Assembly (NCBI GenBank): GCA_049115695.1
Contig: JAGDZR010000001.1
Span: forward strand, 368,376-432,375
DNA from: JAGDZR01 sp049115695
Lineage (GTDB): Bacteria; Bacteroidota; Bacteroidia; Cytophagales; Cyclobacteriaceae
Direction of reading: 5' to 3'
DNA: 64,000 nt
Under the pieces are notes generated by a model that was not told the DNA's origin, searched no databases, and saw only the letters and a list, made by a program, of their open reading frames with translations. Each line of letters begins with the position of its first letter. Positions within the stretch are counted from its first letter, which is position 1. Below are positions 36,651 to 46,777 of this stretch, piece by piece. The position numbers and the translations under genes were made by a program.

Positions 36651-39600
36651 TATGTTTTTCTGCGTATGATGTGGGAGAGCACTCAAATAATTCCTGAAAG
36701 CTTTTACTAAAGTAGGTTTGACTTCCAAAACCAACCTGATAGGCAATTTCGGTAATGCTGCCAGCCTGCTGCTTGATAAGATCAGCGGCACGATGCAATC
36801 GATAATTTCTGATGAAATTAGTAATGGATTGGTCCGTGAGCGCCTTCAGTTTTCTGTGGATTTGGGAACGGCTCATGCCAATTTCGTTTCCTAGTTCTTC
36901 GACGCTAAACTGATCATTGCTGATGTTGTCTTCAATAACTGATTTTAGTTTATTGATAAACCTCTGACTCTCTGACACCACAACAACTTCGTCAGGTTTC
37001 AAGTAAGATTCGTGTTGATATTTCTGTTGAAGTTTAGATCTGATCTCAATCAGATTTTTCACACGAATATTTAGTTCAGTTTCGTCAAATGGCTTTATCA
37101 GATAATCATCTGCTCCGGTTTCAAGGCCTTCAAGTTTGTTTTCACGCGCCGCTTTCGCTGTGAGCAAGACGACCGGTATGTGATTTGTTTTTTCGTTGAT
37201 TTTGAGTTGTCGACAGAGTTCAAATCCATCCATTACGGGCATCATTACGTCGCTAATGATCAGGTCAGGGATTTCTTCTTTCGCCAATTGAAAACCTTCT
37301 TCTCCATTGAAAGCTACAGATGTTCTGAATTCATCTGACAATGTTGAAGCAATGTATTTGCTAAGGTCCAGATTGTCTTCGACAATGAGTATGTGGAGCC
37401 GGTCGTCATCTTCCTGATGCGATTTGATTTCATCAAGAGCAGGTGTTGTGATCTCGATATTTACAGGTATTGCAATCTCTTCTTGAGTAGTTGGCAAATC
37501 AAGATTAGCGTTGGACGGTAACGTGATTTCAAACGAAGTTTCATTTTGATCGCTAGTCACACTAATGGTGCCGTTATGCAGGTCAACAAGTTCTTTTACA
37601 AGCGATAAACCTATGCCTGTGCCTTCAAATGCTCGAGTTGTTGCTGAATCGGCTTGATAAAATCTGTCAAACAGATAAGGAAGTTTTTCAGCTGGAATTT
37701 CAGAACCTGTATTTGACACTCGCAGCTGGCACATGCCATCTTTGTCGGATTCGAGATGAATGTTCACCTGACCGCCTCCAGGTGTAAACTTGATCGCATT
37801 TGAGATTACATTGGATATGATTTTATTTAGCTTTTCTCTGTCGGCACCCAACCAGATTGGAGCGATTTGATGATCTATAGGAGGGGTGTCATTTAAATAC
37901 ACGTGAATATTGCGATCCTCACAGATGGATTCATAAAGCATGAGCGTGTTTCTTACTTCAAAGGCAAGATCAATTTTGGTAAGAACTAAATCTAATGAGC
38001 CAGATTCCAACTTGGACAACTCTAGAAGTTGATTAATCAGTTGAAGCAGTCTTTCAGCATTTCTCTTAATGGTTGCACCAGTGTCATTTAGTTCATTTTG
38101 GAACCTGCTGGCCAATCCCATGATCACGGTTAGCGGAGTACGAAATTCATGTGAGATATTCGTAAAGAAATTATCCTTTAACAGATCCAGTTCCTTCAGT
38201 TTTTCTGCCTGTTCTTCAAGGAGTTGGTTTTTAGAAGACAAGTCCTCGGTCTTCTCATCGACCAATTTTTGCAGGACCATCTTTTCTCTATTTAATCTAC
38301 TGGCTCTCCATTGGATGAATCCAAAGAGTGTGCTGATAAAGAGTGTAACATATAGGACATATGCCAAGGTAGTTTGCCACCAGGGCGGAGCGATATAGAT
38401 ATCAATTGATGTAGGTTCACTGCTCCATGTACCATCATCGTTTGATGCTTTGACCATGAATGTATAGAAGCCGGGATTTAAGTTGGTATAGGTGGCAGTT
38501 CGGTTCAAAGCGTCGGTTGTCGTCCAATTTTCATTGAATCCCTCCATTTTGTACGAATAACTGTTGGTTAGCGGGGAAACAAAATCATTCGCAACGAACT
38601 CAAATGAAAAGACATAGTCTTTATAGGTGAGATCGATCGATTGAGTTTCAGTAATGTTCTGTTCTAGTGGTGTGTTTGGACCAGGCTGGACTGATTTGTT
38701 GAACAGCTTAAAGTCTGTAAAAGACACCAATGGAGATGTTTCCCTAATTTGATATTCTTTTGGATTCACAGCCAGAAACCCCTGATCACCGCCAAAGAAC
38801 ATTTTGCCATTTCGATCCTGATAATGGGAGTGCTCATAAAACTCACCAACCGGAAGACCGTTTTTACGCGTATAGGACTTGAACGTTTTATGGACCGGAT
38901 CAAAAAGAGAAAGACTCTTTAGTGTAATGATCCACAGTTTTTTGTTTTCTCCCTCCAGAATCCCGTAAATGACATGATCGCTTAACCCATCTTCCATCGT
39001 ATATCTTTCAAATTGATTGGAGGTAGGGATGAATTTATTGAGGCCTGATTCCGTTCCGACCCAAATGGTTTTTGATTGATCCTCAAATACAACATTGATG
39101 GCATTGCTGGAGATGCTATTTGCATTACCTAGGGCATTTACATAATGCTCAATTTGATCTCTTGTTTTATTTAATCGATCAAGCCCGCTCTCTGTTCCAA
39201 TCCACATTTCTCCCTGAGAGGATTCAAAAAGGTTGTAAACCATACTGCCACTCAAGTGCACTGATTTAGTAGGGTCACTTGAAATATGGCCATTCATACC
39301 TGATTCAGGATCATACCACATGATACCATTGGAAGTCGTAATCCAAATGATTCCTTGCTGGTCGAGAAGCAAATCATAGCATTCTACATTCCCGCTAAGC
39401 TGTGGCAATCCATCATATCTTTGAAAGATAGAAGAACTGGGTTCATATCGATAGAGGCCACCACGACAGCTTACCCATAAATTCCCACTCCTATCAAATA
39501 AAAGATCGTGAATATTTCCAGGGTTTACTTCTGTGCCCCCGTCGATAAAGCTCGAATGTGTCGAAATGACCTCTAGTTGTTCGTTCAACCGTTCGATAAC

Positions 39601-40749
39601 TCCGTACATATTCGCAATCCAATATGTTTGATTTTCATCTTGAACAATAGAGGTAATTGGCCCTGCAGTTATACCAGCTTGATGTGATGGATTATTTTTG
39701 ATGTGCTGGATAAATGAAAACTGTGGTTTGAAGATATTGATACCAAATGCGGTAGTTCCAAACCAAATCACATCAGTGCGGTCCTGGTAGATGGTGGTGA
39801 TGATATCGGCTTTAAGACTTGTGGGATCTGATTGACTTTGAGTGATCAGCTCAAATTTTGATGTGTTTTCATCAAATAGGGCGAGTCCATGTAGACGAAT
39901 TCCATTCCAGATGTTGCCTTGTCTATCAACATGCATTTTGTAAATTCTATTGCCATCAATACCACTTTCACTTGGGAAATATGAACGAAAAGAGATAGAA
40001 TCCAATGGTGTTATTGTAAGTCCATTATTGGTGCCTAATATTAGATTGTTACCTTTTTCAGAAATAGCATAGACCTTGTTGTCGGCCAACGAAAAATTGG
40101 ATTCGTTTTCTTTGTAGAAATTTATAAAACTTCCGTTATTCCATTTACTCAAACCATTTGAGGTGCCTATCCAAACATTTCCTTTACTATCCTCATATAT
40201 TTCATGGATCATGTTATGAGCGAGTGATGTAGAATCATTTGAATCATGAGAAAATTGCTCAAATGTCCCATCTTTCCCGTTCATCAGACTCAATCCGGTA
40301 GCTGTACCCACCCAAAGTCTGCCATCTGAGTCTTCGATAATATCCCTAACGTAATTCCCAATCAGGGAGCTTGAATCCGATTCCGAAAAATTATAGTTTG
40401 TAAATGTTTGATTGGCAGGGTCAAATCTATCTAATCCACCATTCCTTGTTCCAACCCAAAGGGTTCCTGATTGATCAACATAAAGACACTTAATATTACT
40501 ATCTGATAAGCTCGATGGATTGCTCGGCTCATTAAAAAAAGTCAATATTTCGTGACCATCGTATCGGTTAAGTCCTGATGTGGTTGCAATCCAAATGAAT
40601 CCTTTGTCATCTTGAACAACATCTCTAATTGTAGCGGTGATCAAACCATCATCGGGAGTGAGATGATCAAATCGTAAAGTTTCTATTTGACCAAATAGAC
40701 TGGTTGAAGCAGTCAAAATTGCAAACAGCAGTGTCTGTCTATATTTCAT
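36646..40749 (-). CDS. Hybrid two-component sensor/AraC-type regulator (HTCS)
   Basis: 1367 residues combining sensor and transcription factor. After a signal peptide (LLFAILTASTSLFGQ) come about twelve two-component-regulator propeller repeats (DNSIKCLYVDQSGTLWVGTR type) to about residue 690. A Y_Y_Y domain (about 700-780) and a membrane helix (about 790-812) follow. The kinase core has H-box ISHEFRTPL with His867 and an HATPase domain (DRFYQADSATTRAFEGTGIG). A receiver with Asp1167 (LIISDVMMPVMDG) and an AraC-type helix-turn-helix at the end (FSVEELGNEIGMSRSQIHRK, ITEIAYQVGFGSQTYFSKSF) complete it. Such proteins usually sense glycan fragments and switch on local operons. The nearest target could be the convergent giant surface protein, but no SusC/D locus adjoins. 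Confidence 0.95.
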   Translation of the reverse strand: MKYRQTLLFAILTASTSLFGQIETLRFDHLTPDDGLITATIRDVVQDDKGFIWIATTSGLNRYDGHEILTFFNEPSNPSSLSDSNIKCLYVDQSGTLWVGTRNGGLDRFDPANQTFTNYNFSESDSSSLIGNYVRDIIEDSDGRLWVGTATGLSLMNGKDGTFEQFSHDSNDSTSLAHNMIHEIYEDSKGNVWIGTSNGLSKWNNGSFINFYKENESNFSLADNKVYAISEKGNNLILGTNNGLTITPLDSISFRSYFPSESGIDGNRIYKMHVDRQGNIWNGIRLHGLALFDENTSKFELITQSQSDPTSLKADIITTIYQDRTDVIWFGTTAFGINIFKPQFSFIQHIKNNPSHQAGITAGPITSIVQDENQTYWIANMYGVIERLNEQLEVISTHSSFIDGGTEVNPGNIHDLLFDRSGNLWVSCRGGLYRYEPSSSIFQRYDGLPQLSGNVECYDLLLDQQGIIWITTSNGIMWYDPESGMNGHISSDPTKSVHLSGSMVYNLFESSQGEMWIGTESGLDRLNKTRDQIEHYVNALGNANSISSNAINVVFEDQSKTIWVGTESGLNKFIPTSNQFERYTMEDGLSDHVIYGILEGENKKLWIITLKSLSLFDPVHKTFKSYTRKNGLPVGEFYEHSHYQDRNGKMFFGGDQGFLAVNPKEYQIRETSPLVSFTDFKLFNKSVQPGPNTPLEQNITETQSIDLTYKDYVFSFEFVANDFVSPLTNSYSYKMEGFNENWTTTDALNRTATYTNLNPGFYTFMVKASNDDGTWSSEPTSIDIYIAPPWWQTTLAYVLYVTLFISTLFGFIQWRASRLNREKMVLQKLVDEKTEDLSSKNQLLEEQAEKLKELDLLKDNFFTNISHEFRTPLTVIMGLASRFQNELNDTGATIKRNAERLLQLINQLLELSKLESGSLDLVLTKIDLAFEVRNTLMLYESICEDRNIHVYLNDTPPIDHQIAPIWLGADREKLNKIISNVISNAIKFTPGGGQVNIHLESDKDGMCQLRVSNTGSEIPAEKLPYLFDRFYQADSATTRAFEGTGIGLSLVKELVDLHNGTISVTSDQNETSFEITLPSNANLDLPTTQEEIAIPVNIEITTPALDEIKSHQEDDDRLHILIVEDNLDLSKYIASTLSDEFRTSVAFNGEEGFQLAKEEIPDLIISDVMMPVMDGFELCRQLKINEKTNHIPVVLLTAKAARENKLEGLETGADDYLIKPFDETELNIRVKNLIEIRSKLQQKYQHESYLKPDEVVVVSESQRFINKLKSVIEDNISNDQFSVEELGNEIGMSRSQIHRKLKALTDQSITNFIRNYRLHRAADLIKQQAGSITEIAYQVGFGSQTYFSKSFQELFECSPTSYAEKHK

Positions 40750-40803
40750 GCTTTGGGACTATGCCGCTAAAGTTAAGATTTCTTGTTATAAAGGAAAGTA
40801 GAA

Positions 40804-41310
40804 TTATGCGAATAGGTCCCCCGTCCTGGGAAGATCTTGCCTTTTCAAATGTTTAAGATACAATTGTGCGCAGGCATTTGCATCACTGAGTGCATCATGA
40901 TGATTGAGTGGGATACGATACTTTTTACTCAAATAGGCGAGTCCTCTTCCGTAAATCAGACGCGTACATCTTTCCTCAAACTCCGGTTGAATTTCATCAT
41001 AGTAGGCTAGGGTATGCCGCAAGCAGTTTGCATCAAACCCAACATTATGCGCCACAAAAACCTGATCAATTACGAATTCTTTCACGCTTTCGTGCCATAC
41101 CACGTCAAACGTCGGAGAAAGCTCCGTGTCCAGAGGTCTTATGCCATGAATTTCAATGTTTTTTTTTGCGTATGAATTTTTCGGGGGACGTACAAGTCTG
41201 TTAACCTGATGGACGATTTCACCTTTTTCAACTCTGACCAATCCTACCTGACAGATGCTGTTAGGGTTGAAGTTAGCGGTCTCAAAATCAATTGCTGTGA
41301 AGTCTTCCAT
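40804..41310 (-). CDS. DnaQ-like 3'-5' exonuclease (DEDD family)
   Basis: Small exonuclease of about 168 residues, similar to the proofreading-type exonuclease domain. Metal ligands are visible in DFTAIDFETANFNP (Asp8, Glu10), in the middle HNVGFDANCLRHTL and in the last motif HHDALSDANACAQLYLKH. The pattern HxxxxD marks the DEDDh subgroup. The ATG at 41310 is preferred because homologues start directly before the DFET motif; the upstream ATG at 41322 would add four residues. Stand-alone proteins of this type act in DNA or RNA trimming and repair. It is divergent from the CarboxypepD-like gene. Confidence 0.88.
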   Translation of the reverse strand: MEDFTAIDFETANFNPNSICQVGLVRVEKGEIVHQVNRLVRPPKNSYAKKNIEIHGIRPLDTELSPTFDVVWHESVKEFVIDQVFVAHNVGFDANCLRHTLAYYDEIQPEFEERCTRLIYGRGLAYLSKKYRIPLNHHDALSDANACAQLYLKHLKRQDLPRTGDLFA

Positions 41311-41459
41311 GATATTGAACATGAAACTAAAAAGAAAATAGATCTTTCAACATGTAACATTAGATTCATTATGTCGTCATTAAAGAAATTATTGCATGAC
41401 TATCGGAAGCTGGTAGATCACTCCGGTTTGTTCATCGATAGATTCCCAATTTTGTCAAC

Positions 41460-42947
41460 ATGAGAATTACATTGCTCATTATTTATAGTTGCCTTATTTC
41501 CTCATTGATGGGGTATGGACAGTCATATACGGGGACAGTTGTAGACGATGCGACTGAAGAGGTGTTACCCTTTACCAATATTCATGTCATCGAGCATAAC
41601 CTTGGTACGATTTCCAATGTTGAGGGTGTTTTTGTGCTGGATCAAGCTTTGCTATCTCTTGACGATAGCGTCAAGTTTAGTTTTGTAGGCTATGAAACCT
41701 TGAAAATTCATATCAGCGAATTGCAGCGTCAAAACGTGGTTAGGTTACAGCCAGCAATTATCAATCTAGATGAAGTGGCCGTCACTTCGAAAGAAGTTGA
41801 TGTAAAGGACATTGTTAAGCAAATAAAGGAGAGGTATGAGCAAAACTATCCTGAGGTTAATGCAAAGCGAAGAATATTCTATCATCGTTTTGAGAAAACC
41901 CCTTTTGGAGAAGAGAATGCCATTAAGATCAAACAGTCAGACTTTGGAGGGTTAGACAAAGAAACCATTAAAGAGTTAATCGATCAGCTACCTAAGGAAT
42001 TCATTGACTATCAGGATGCAGTGGTTGATTTGTATGTTGAGAATGATGAATCAAAGTTAGTTTCCATAGACGCTGTATCAAAAGAAGCAAGTTCTGTTCA
42101 GGATATTGGTAAAGAACTTGAAAAAAGGTTGGAAGGACTGCTAGAGGATATTAGACAAACGCAGCAAAACGAAGAAGTCTACTATAAATTCAGGAGTGGG
42201 ATACTTGCTTTCAAAGCAGAGTTGAATCCAGAGGACACCATTTCTTTTGATGAAATAGATACCAACTTTTATGAAGTTCCTGTTCCTCATATTAAAGGCA
42301 ATATCAACTATGTATTTAAGGAATTTGCATCCCTTGAAGGCAAGAACTGGCAGTTTATCAATCATCCAGGTAAGTACAAGTATGAGTTGTTAAGAGTAAG
42401 TTTAATGGAAGAATCCCTGGTTTATGAAATAGCATTTAAACCGCGTGTAGGAGGGTTGTTTGAAGGCCTGATGTATGTTGATATCAATGACTTTGGAGTC
42501 CCAATGATGGAGTATAATTATGCCAGTGAAAAAACAAGTCAGAATATCGACATTTTAGGTGTTTCACATTCTATGCGAGATATGACTGGCAGAGTTATTT
42601 TTAGAAAGGACACTGATGGTTATCATCTCAAATATGTGTCAGCCACTCAGAATGAATTTTCGGCTATCGATAGACCATTTTCAATTATGAAAAAACAGAG
42701 AAGGTGGCTGTTTGATAAAGAATTAAGTGAGTTGAAAATGAAGCTGCAGATTGATTTCGATGTGCATACCTCCTGGGAAATACTGGTTATGAATCAGGAA
42801 GCGATTGATCAATCAATGTATACAGGAATAGAGGAGTCCAAAAAAATCCGATTTATGAAGGAGTATGTAGAAAGTGCTGAAATGTGGTCCCAAGGCACGG
42901 CAATTGCACCTAAACAAGAGTTGGCGCATTTTTCCACAAATAAGTAA
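41460..42947 (+). CDS. Secreted CarboxypepD_reg-like domain protein
   Basis: 495 residues with a signal peptide (MRITLLIIYSCLISSLMGYGQ). Residues about 22-100 form a carboxypeptidase-regulatory-like beta-sandwich (YTGTVVDDATEEVLPFTNIH, FVGYETLKIHI), the kind found at the front of TonB-dependent receptors and many Bacteroidota envelope proteins. The rest, from about 110 (VDVKDIVKQIKERYEQNYPE), resembles the DUF5686-like partner region but has no obvious barrel or catalytic motif. It lacks a sorting domain. Probably periplasmic or outer-membrane associated; function unknown. Confidence 0.75.
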   Translation: MRITLLIIYSCLISSLMGYGQSYTGTVVDDATEEVLPFTNIHVIEHNLGTISNVEGVFVLDQALLSLDDSVKFSFVGYETLKIHISELQRQNVVRLQPAIINLDEVAVTSKEVDVKDIVKQIKERYEQNYPEVNAKRRIFYHRFEKTPFGEENAIKIKQSDFGGLDKETIKELIDQLPKEFIDYQDAVVDLYVENDESKLVSIDAVSKEASSVQDIGKELEKRLEGLLEDIRQTQQNEEVYYKFRSGILAFKAELNPEDTISFDEIDTNFYEVPVPHIKGNINYVFKEFASLEGKNWQFINHPGKYKYELLRVSLMEESLVYEIAFKPRVGGLFEGLMYVDINDFGVPMMEYNYASEKTSQNIDILGVSHSMRDMTGRVIFRKDTDGYHLKYVSATQNEFSAIDRPFSIMKKQRRWLFDKELSELKMKLQIDFDVHTSWEILVMNQEAIDQSMYTGIEESKKIRFMKEYVESAEMWSQGTAIAPKQELAHFSTNK

Positions 42948-43175
42948 CTGACGGTGCTATTTTCTGAATGGATAAATGGGTATATTTATAATTGTCAAGA
43001 TTAATACTCCTCCAGAAACCTTTTGATCACTGGCCGCTTTAAGGGTAATCTTCTTGACCAGCTCTTATGTAGTGCTATTCTTTTTTTGCTGGATTGTTAT
43101 TAGCGAAGTAATTTAAGATTTTCACATTGTTTAAAGCCCATTGAGGTCCATAGAAACCAAAAGTTAAATAGACGA

Positions 43176-43643
43176 ATGAGATATTTTTTGCTATTGATAA
43201 TCGGAGTAGGGATGAGTTTTACTTCCTATGGACAGAATGATGTTCATGAATTATCTGAGCTTGGTTTCATTTCCGGTCACTGGCGAGGGGAAGCATTTGG
43301 AGGAGAAGTGGAAGAGATTTGGGGACCACCGATGGGAGACTCGATGATGGGGGTTTTTAAGCACGTGAAGGATAATGCAACAACTTTCTATGAGATCATG
43401 ATAATACAAGCTACCGATGAGGGGATTTATCTAAAATTAAAGCACTTCAACGGAGATCTAACTGGCTGGGAAGAAAAGGATGAAACAGTAGATTTCAAGC
43501 TACTTAAGGTCAGTGATAAGCGAGCGCTATTCGACGGGATTTCTTTTGAGCAATTAAGTGATGAAAAAATGCAAGTTTTGGTTGAATCAAAAGAAGATGA
43601 TGAAGTCTACTCATTTACTTACACTCGATTCAATAGCAATTAA
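43176..43643 (+). CDS. DUF6265-type secreted protein
   Basis: 155 residues with a Sec signal (YFLLLIIGVGMSFTSYG). The mature part has the small lipocalin-like pattern of DUF6265: LGFISGHWRGEAFGGEVEEI near the start, then MGDSMMGVFKHVKD, YEIMIIQATDEGIYLKLKHF and a closing VYSFTYTR. This fold often binds small hydrophobic molecules, but no ligand is known for this family as far as I can say. It stands alone between two secreted-protein genes on the same strand. Confidence 0.8.
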   Translation: MRYFLLLIIGVGMSFTSYGQNDVHELSELGFISGHWRGEAFGGEVEEIWGPPMGDSMMGVFKHVKDNATTFYEIMIIQATDEGIYLKLKHFNGDLTGWEEKDETVDFKLLKVSDKRALFDGISFEQLSDEKMQVLVESKEDDEVYSFTYTRFNSN

Positions 43644-43737
43644 TTGCCCTTTTCATCACGTGGTTAATAATTGACATAGAAAAACAAAATAGCCGGTGCT
43701 TTCTACAATAATTAGGTAATTTCATGTTTCAATTAGC

Positions 43738-44379
43738 ATGACTCGAATACTTCTTGTTTTTTTTCTTTTTGGTGCCTGGCTTGCTCAGTCCCAGGACGTA
43801 CCAAATCTAATTTTGAAGGGAGATTTTAGTGAAAGGCGCGCTAAAGAAATTACGCATGCATTTGTGTTGGCAGAACAGGCTGTAGAGGAGATGAAACTTA
43901 CAATGGATGAGATTTGGGAAGTGGATGGAAATGAAGAAATGGTTCATCATTTACAGCGAAAGGTGAAATGGGAAAACAACAACGAATTCATGACGTGGCT
44001 GGGGAGAGCTGAGAGGATTGGAATGGTCAGAAGAAAGATCAATCGTATTCACAAACAGTTTAAGGGGAATGTAACACTTGAAATGGTTGCTGATAACAAA
44101 GGGAGATGTGCGGGATGGATTGGTGCATGGACTATTCCATTTGGCCGAACAAAAATTCGGATTTGTGATGCCTTTTTTGAGCATCGCACACATTTACATG
44201 AAAAAATATTGATTCATGAAATGGGGCATGAAGCAGGCATGTTTTTACATCATAGAATTCATATCTGTTGGATTGCCAGAAGGGCTGCTGCCTATGCGCG
44301 CAATAACGTTGTAAAGAGAAGTCCAGAAAACTATGCCTGGTTAGCGGCAACTTACCTGGGCATGCGATGCGGAGGATGA
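43738..44379 (+). CDS. Putative secreted zinc metallopeptidase (HExxH)
   Basis: 213 residues with a signal peptide (ILLVFFLFGAWLAQSQ). A zinc-binding HEMGH motif lies at residues 160-164 in ILIHEMGHEAGMFLHHR. The later SPENYAWLAATYLG recalls the NADNYAYFA-type segment of lysine-specific or deuterolysin-like (aspzincin) peptidases, though the third ligand is not certain. RCAGWIGAWT and IRICDAFF precede the motif and match the strand before the active-site helix in that group. The family call is tentative. The gene stands alone. Confidence 0.6.
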   Translation: MTRILLVFFLFGAWLAQSQDVPNLILKGDFSERRAKEITHAFVLAEQAVEEMKLTMDEIWEVDGNEEMVHHLQRKVKWENNNEFMTWLGRAERIGMVRRKINRIHKQFKGNVTLEMVADNKGRCAGWIGAWTIPFGRTKIRICDAFFEHRTHLHEKILIHEMGHEAGMFLHHRIHICWIARRAAAYARNNVVKRSPENYAWLAATYLGMRCGG

Positions 44380-44541
44380 CAAGGGTAAATGTTGCGTTGA
44401 TGTCAACAAGAGCACACCTCAGATAAAGAAATGTTTCAATCATTGTGGCCATCCAGGTATTAATCGCCTTCTGTCAAATTAATGGCCAAATAAATAACGT
44501 CTATTTCATAGATTGAGCTTTGGTTAATTAAAATTACGAAT

Positions 44542-45339
44542 ATGAAGAATTTGGTTGCGCCAATGGTAATGATGGCATTGCTATTGGCATGCGGAACGAC
44601 AGAAAAAACGAGTAGTGAAGGATCCACATCCCCCAAAGAGGCACCTAAACCTGTTGAGTCAGACTGGATCAATTTGTTGACGGATAATTCAGCAGAAGGA
44701 TGGCGTGCTTATAATGGAGATGCACTGCCTCCAGGCTGGATGGTTGAAGACGGAGTATTACAGTTTGATACAGAACTTGGCCTGGAACAGGATTACGAGG
44801 GAGGAAAGGATATTATATATGGTGCTGAGGAGTTCGATAATTTTGAGTTTTATGTAGAATGGAAACTTCCAGAAGGAGGCAATAGTGGTATTTTTTATCA
44901 TCTTAAGGAAGGCTACAGTGGGCCGCCGGAAATTTCCGCGGAATATCAATTGATTGATGATGAGAACTATGCGCGGATCCATGATCTGACAGCATACAAC
45001 ACGAGTCTTGGGTATGAAAACCCGTCAGAACTTCACCCACTTCAGCAGACTGCATCGGATTATGCCATGTATGCAGCTAATCCTGAGAAAAAGCAACTGA
45101 ACCCTGTGGGTGAATGGAACTCATCCAAAATTGTATTTACTGAAGAAAAAGTGGAGTATTGGTTGAATGATCAGATGGTATTGTCGTTTGTGCCATGGTC
45201 GGATGATTGGTACGAAAGAAAGAATAATGGAAAATGGAAGGACTTTCCAGATTATGCCAAATTCAAGAAGGGATACGTTGGATTTCAAGATCATTCCAGT
45301 CCTATATGGTTTAAAAACATTAAGATCAAAAAACTATGA
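44542..45339 (+). CDS. DUF1080 lipoprotein (3-keto-disaccharide hydrolase type)
   Basis: 265 residues with lipoprotein signal and lipobox LLLAC followed by a Ser/Lys/Pro linker. The concanavalin-like DUF1080 domain shows LLTDNSAEGWRAYNGDALPP, GWMVEDGVLQFD, FDNFEFYVEWKLPEGGNSGI and VGFQDHSSPIWFKNIKIKKL. Family members have been shown to cleave 3-keto-glycosides. Its stop overlaps the ATG of a Gfo/Idh/MocA oxidoreductase as ATGA. This pairing fits a route in which the oxidoreductase makes a 3-keto sugar and the DUF1080 protein cleaves it (inference from family pairing). Confidence 0.9.
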   Translation: MKNLVAPMVMMALLLACGTTEKTSSEGSTSPKEAPKPVESDWINLLTDNSAEGWRAYNGDALPPGWMVEDGVLQFDTELGLEQDYEGGKDIIYGAEEFDNFEFYVEWKLPEGGNSGIFYHLKEGYSGPPEISAEYQLIDDENYARIHDLTAYNTSLGYENPSELHPLQQTASDYAMYAANPEKKQLNPVGEWNSSKIVFTEEKVEYWLNDQMVLSFVPWSDDWYERKNNGKWKDFPDYAKFKKGYVGFQDHSSPIWFKNIKIKKL

Positions 45340-46697
45340 GCAAGCAAATACTTCAGTTGAATAGACGAGCTTTCCTGAAAGGAACAGCGGCGCTAGGAGC
45401 ACTTTCATTACTACCGGAAGCTGCATTATCAAAATTGGCACAGGGAGATTCATTGCGTACTGCACACGTAGGTGTAGGAGCTATGGGAGTTGAAGATCTA
45501 AAGGCATTTGCTGCCCACGACAATGTAATTGTAAGCGCATTATGTGATGTTGATGCCAAAAACCTTGAGAAGGCAGGGAAGATGTTTCCAGAAGCAAAAC
45601 TATTCAAGGATTATCGCTCAATGCTCGATGAAATTGGGGCACAAATAGATGCGGTGGTAGTCTCAACGCCAGATCATACACATGCACCTGCCTCCCTGAA
45701 AGCTATGAATATGGGCAAGCCGGTTTATTGTCAAAAACCATTGACGCATCATGTTACCGAAGCGCGCGAAATGGCAAAAGTGGCAAAAGAGAAGAATTTG
45801 GTTACGCAGATGGGTATTCAAGTTCATTCATTTTATGATTACAAGTTGGCAACTATCCTCATTCAATCCGGAATAATTGGAAAAGTTCATACCGTTCATG
45901 CCTGGTCACCTAAAAATTGGGGGTATGATGGTAAAGAACCTGAGGGTTCAGATCCTATTCCCGAATCATTGGATTGGAACCTCTGGCTTGGAACCTCGGC
46001 TGAGCGACCTTTTAAGAAAGACTTGTATCATCCTGGCAATTGGCGCAAGCTAATGGACTATGGATGTGGGACTTTGGGAGATATGGGTGTTCACATATTT
46101 GATACACCGTACAACGCACTTGCTTTAGATGTGCCACAAACAATTGTGAATAATTGTAGAAAACCGACAGGATTCGGTTATCCGGAAAAAAACAAAGTAA
46201 CCTATGAATTCCCTGGTACCGCATACACAGGAGAAAAACTTACCTGGATTTGGTATGATGGGGAGGGTGCTCCAGCGGATCATCAAGACCTAGGCTTACC
46301 AAATGGAGATCAATTACCAGATCAGGGCGCAATGTTTATGGGTGAGAAAGGAAAATTGCTGTTGCCTCATTTCATGCAATTGCCTAAGCATATTATCGAC
46401 GGGAAATATGTTGATATTGATATCTCAAAATACGATCCTGATAAATCATTGGGAAGTCCTGTGTCAGATTATGGGGCAGAAAGTAATAAGCACTATCATC
46501 AGTTTGTAGATGCCTGTTTAGGAAAGAGTGAATGCAGCGCTCCATTTTCATACGCTTCCCGTTTAACTGAAACCATACTATTAGGAGTGATTGCCGGTCG
46601 TTTTCCAGGTAAGACATTGCACTGGGATCGTGAAAAGGCCGAATTCGCAGAAAAGGAAGCTAATAAATACCTAAGTGGTGTTTATCGCGATTTCTAG
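45336..46697 (+). CDS. Tat-exported Gfo/Idh/MocA family oxidoreductase
   Basis: 453 residues. A twin-arginine signal (NRRAFLKGTAALGALSLLP) marks export of a folded, cofactor-loaded protein to the periplasm. The Rossmann part begins with AHVGVGAMGVEDLKAFAAHD and the catalytic lysine-type EKPL motif appears as CQKPLTH. VHAWSPKNWG and the long C-terminal domain (MGEKGKLLLPH) complete the family pattern. It oxidises or rearranges a sugar with NAD(P). It is coupled by ATGA to the DUF1080 gene and is followed 80 bases later by a sulfatase, so the three likely act on one sulfated or keto-forming glycan. Confidence 0.92.
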   Translation: MSKQILQLNRRAFLKGTAALGALSLLPEAALSKLAQGDSLRTAHVGVGAMGVEDLKAFAAHDNVIVSALCDVDAKNLEKAGKMFPEAKLFKDYRSMLDEIGAQIDAVVVSTPDHTHAPASLKAMNMGKPVYCQKPLTHHVTEAREMAKVAKEKNLVTQMGIQVHSFYDYKLATILIQSGIIGKVHTVHAWSPKNWGYDGKEPEGSDPIPESLDWNLWLGTSAERPFKKDLYHPGNWRKLMDYGCGTLGDMGVHIFDTPYNALALDVPQTIVNNCRKPTGFGYPEKNKVTYEFPGTAYTGEKLTWIWYDGEGAPADHQDLGLPNGDQLPDQGAMFMGEKGKLLLPHFMQLPKHIIDGKYVDIDISKYDPDKSLGSPVSDYGAESNKHYHQFVDACLGKSECSAPFSYASRLTETILLGVIAGRFPGKTLHWDREKAEFAEKEANKYLSGVYRDF

Positions 46698-46777
46698 TCA
46701 ACAAGTTTGATCAGGTTGAACGTTTGCGCAAAAAGTCACAAATGCTATTAGCTATCTTCATCTCATAATAGTGCGGT

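Noticed and set aside
38069..38398. Plus-strand reading frame of 109 codons
   Set aside because: It lies antisense to the kinase core of the hybrid regulator.
41209..41463. Plus-strand reading frame of 84 codons overlapping the exonuclease gene start
   Set aside because: It is antisense to the well-supported exonuclease gene over about a third of its length and resembles no family.
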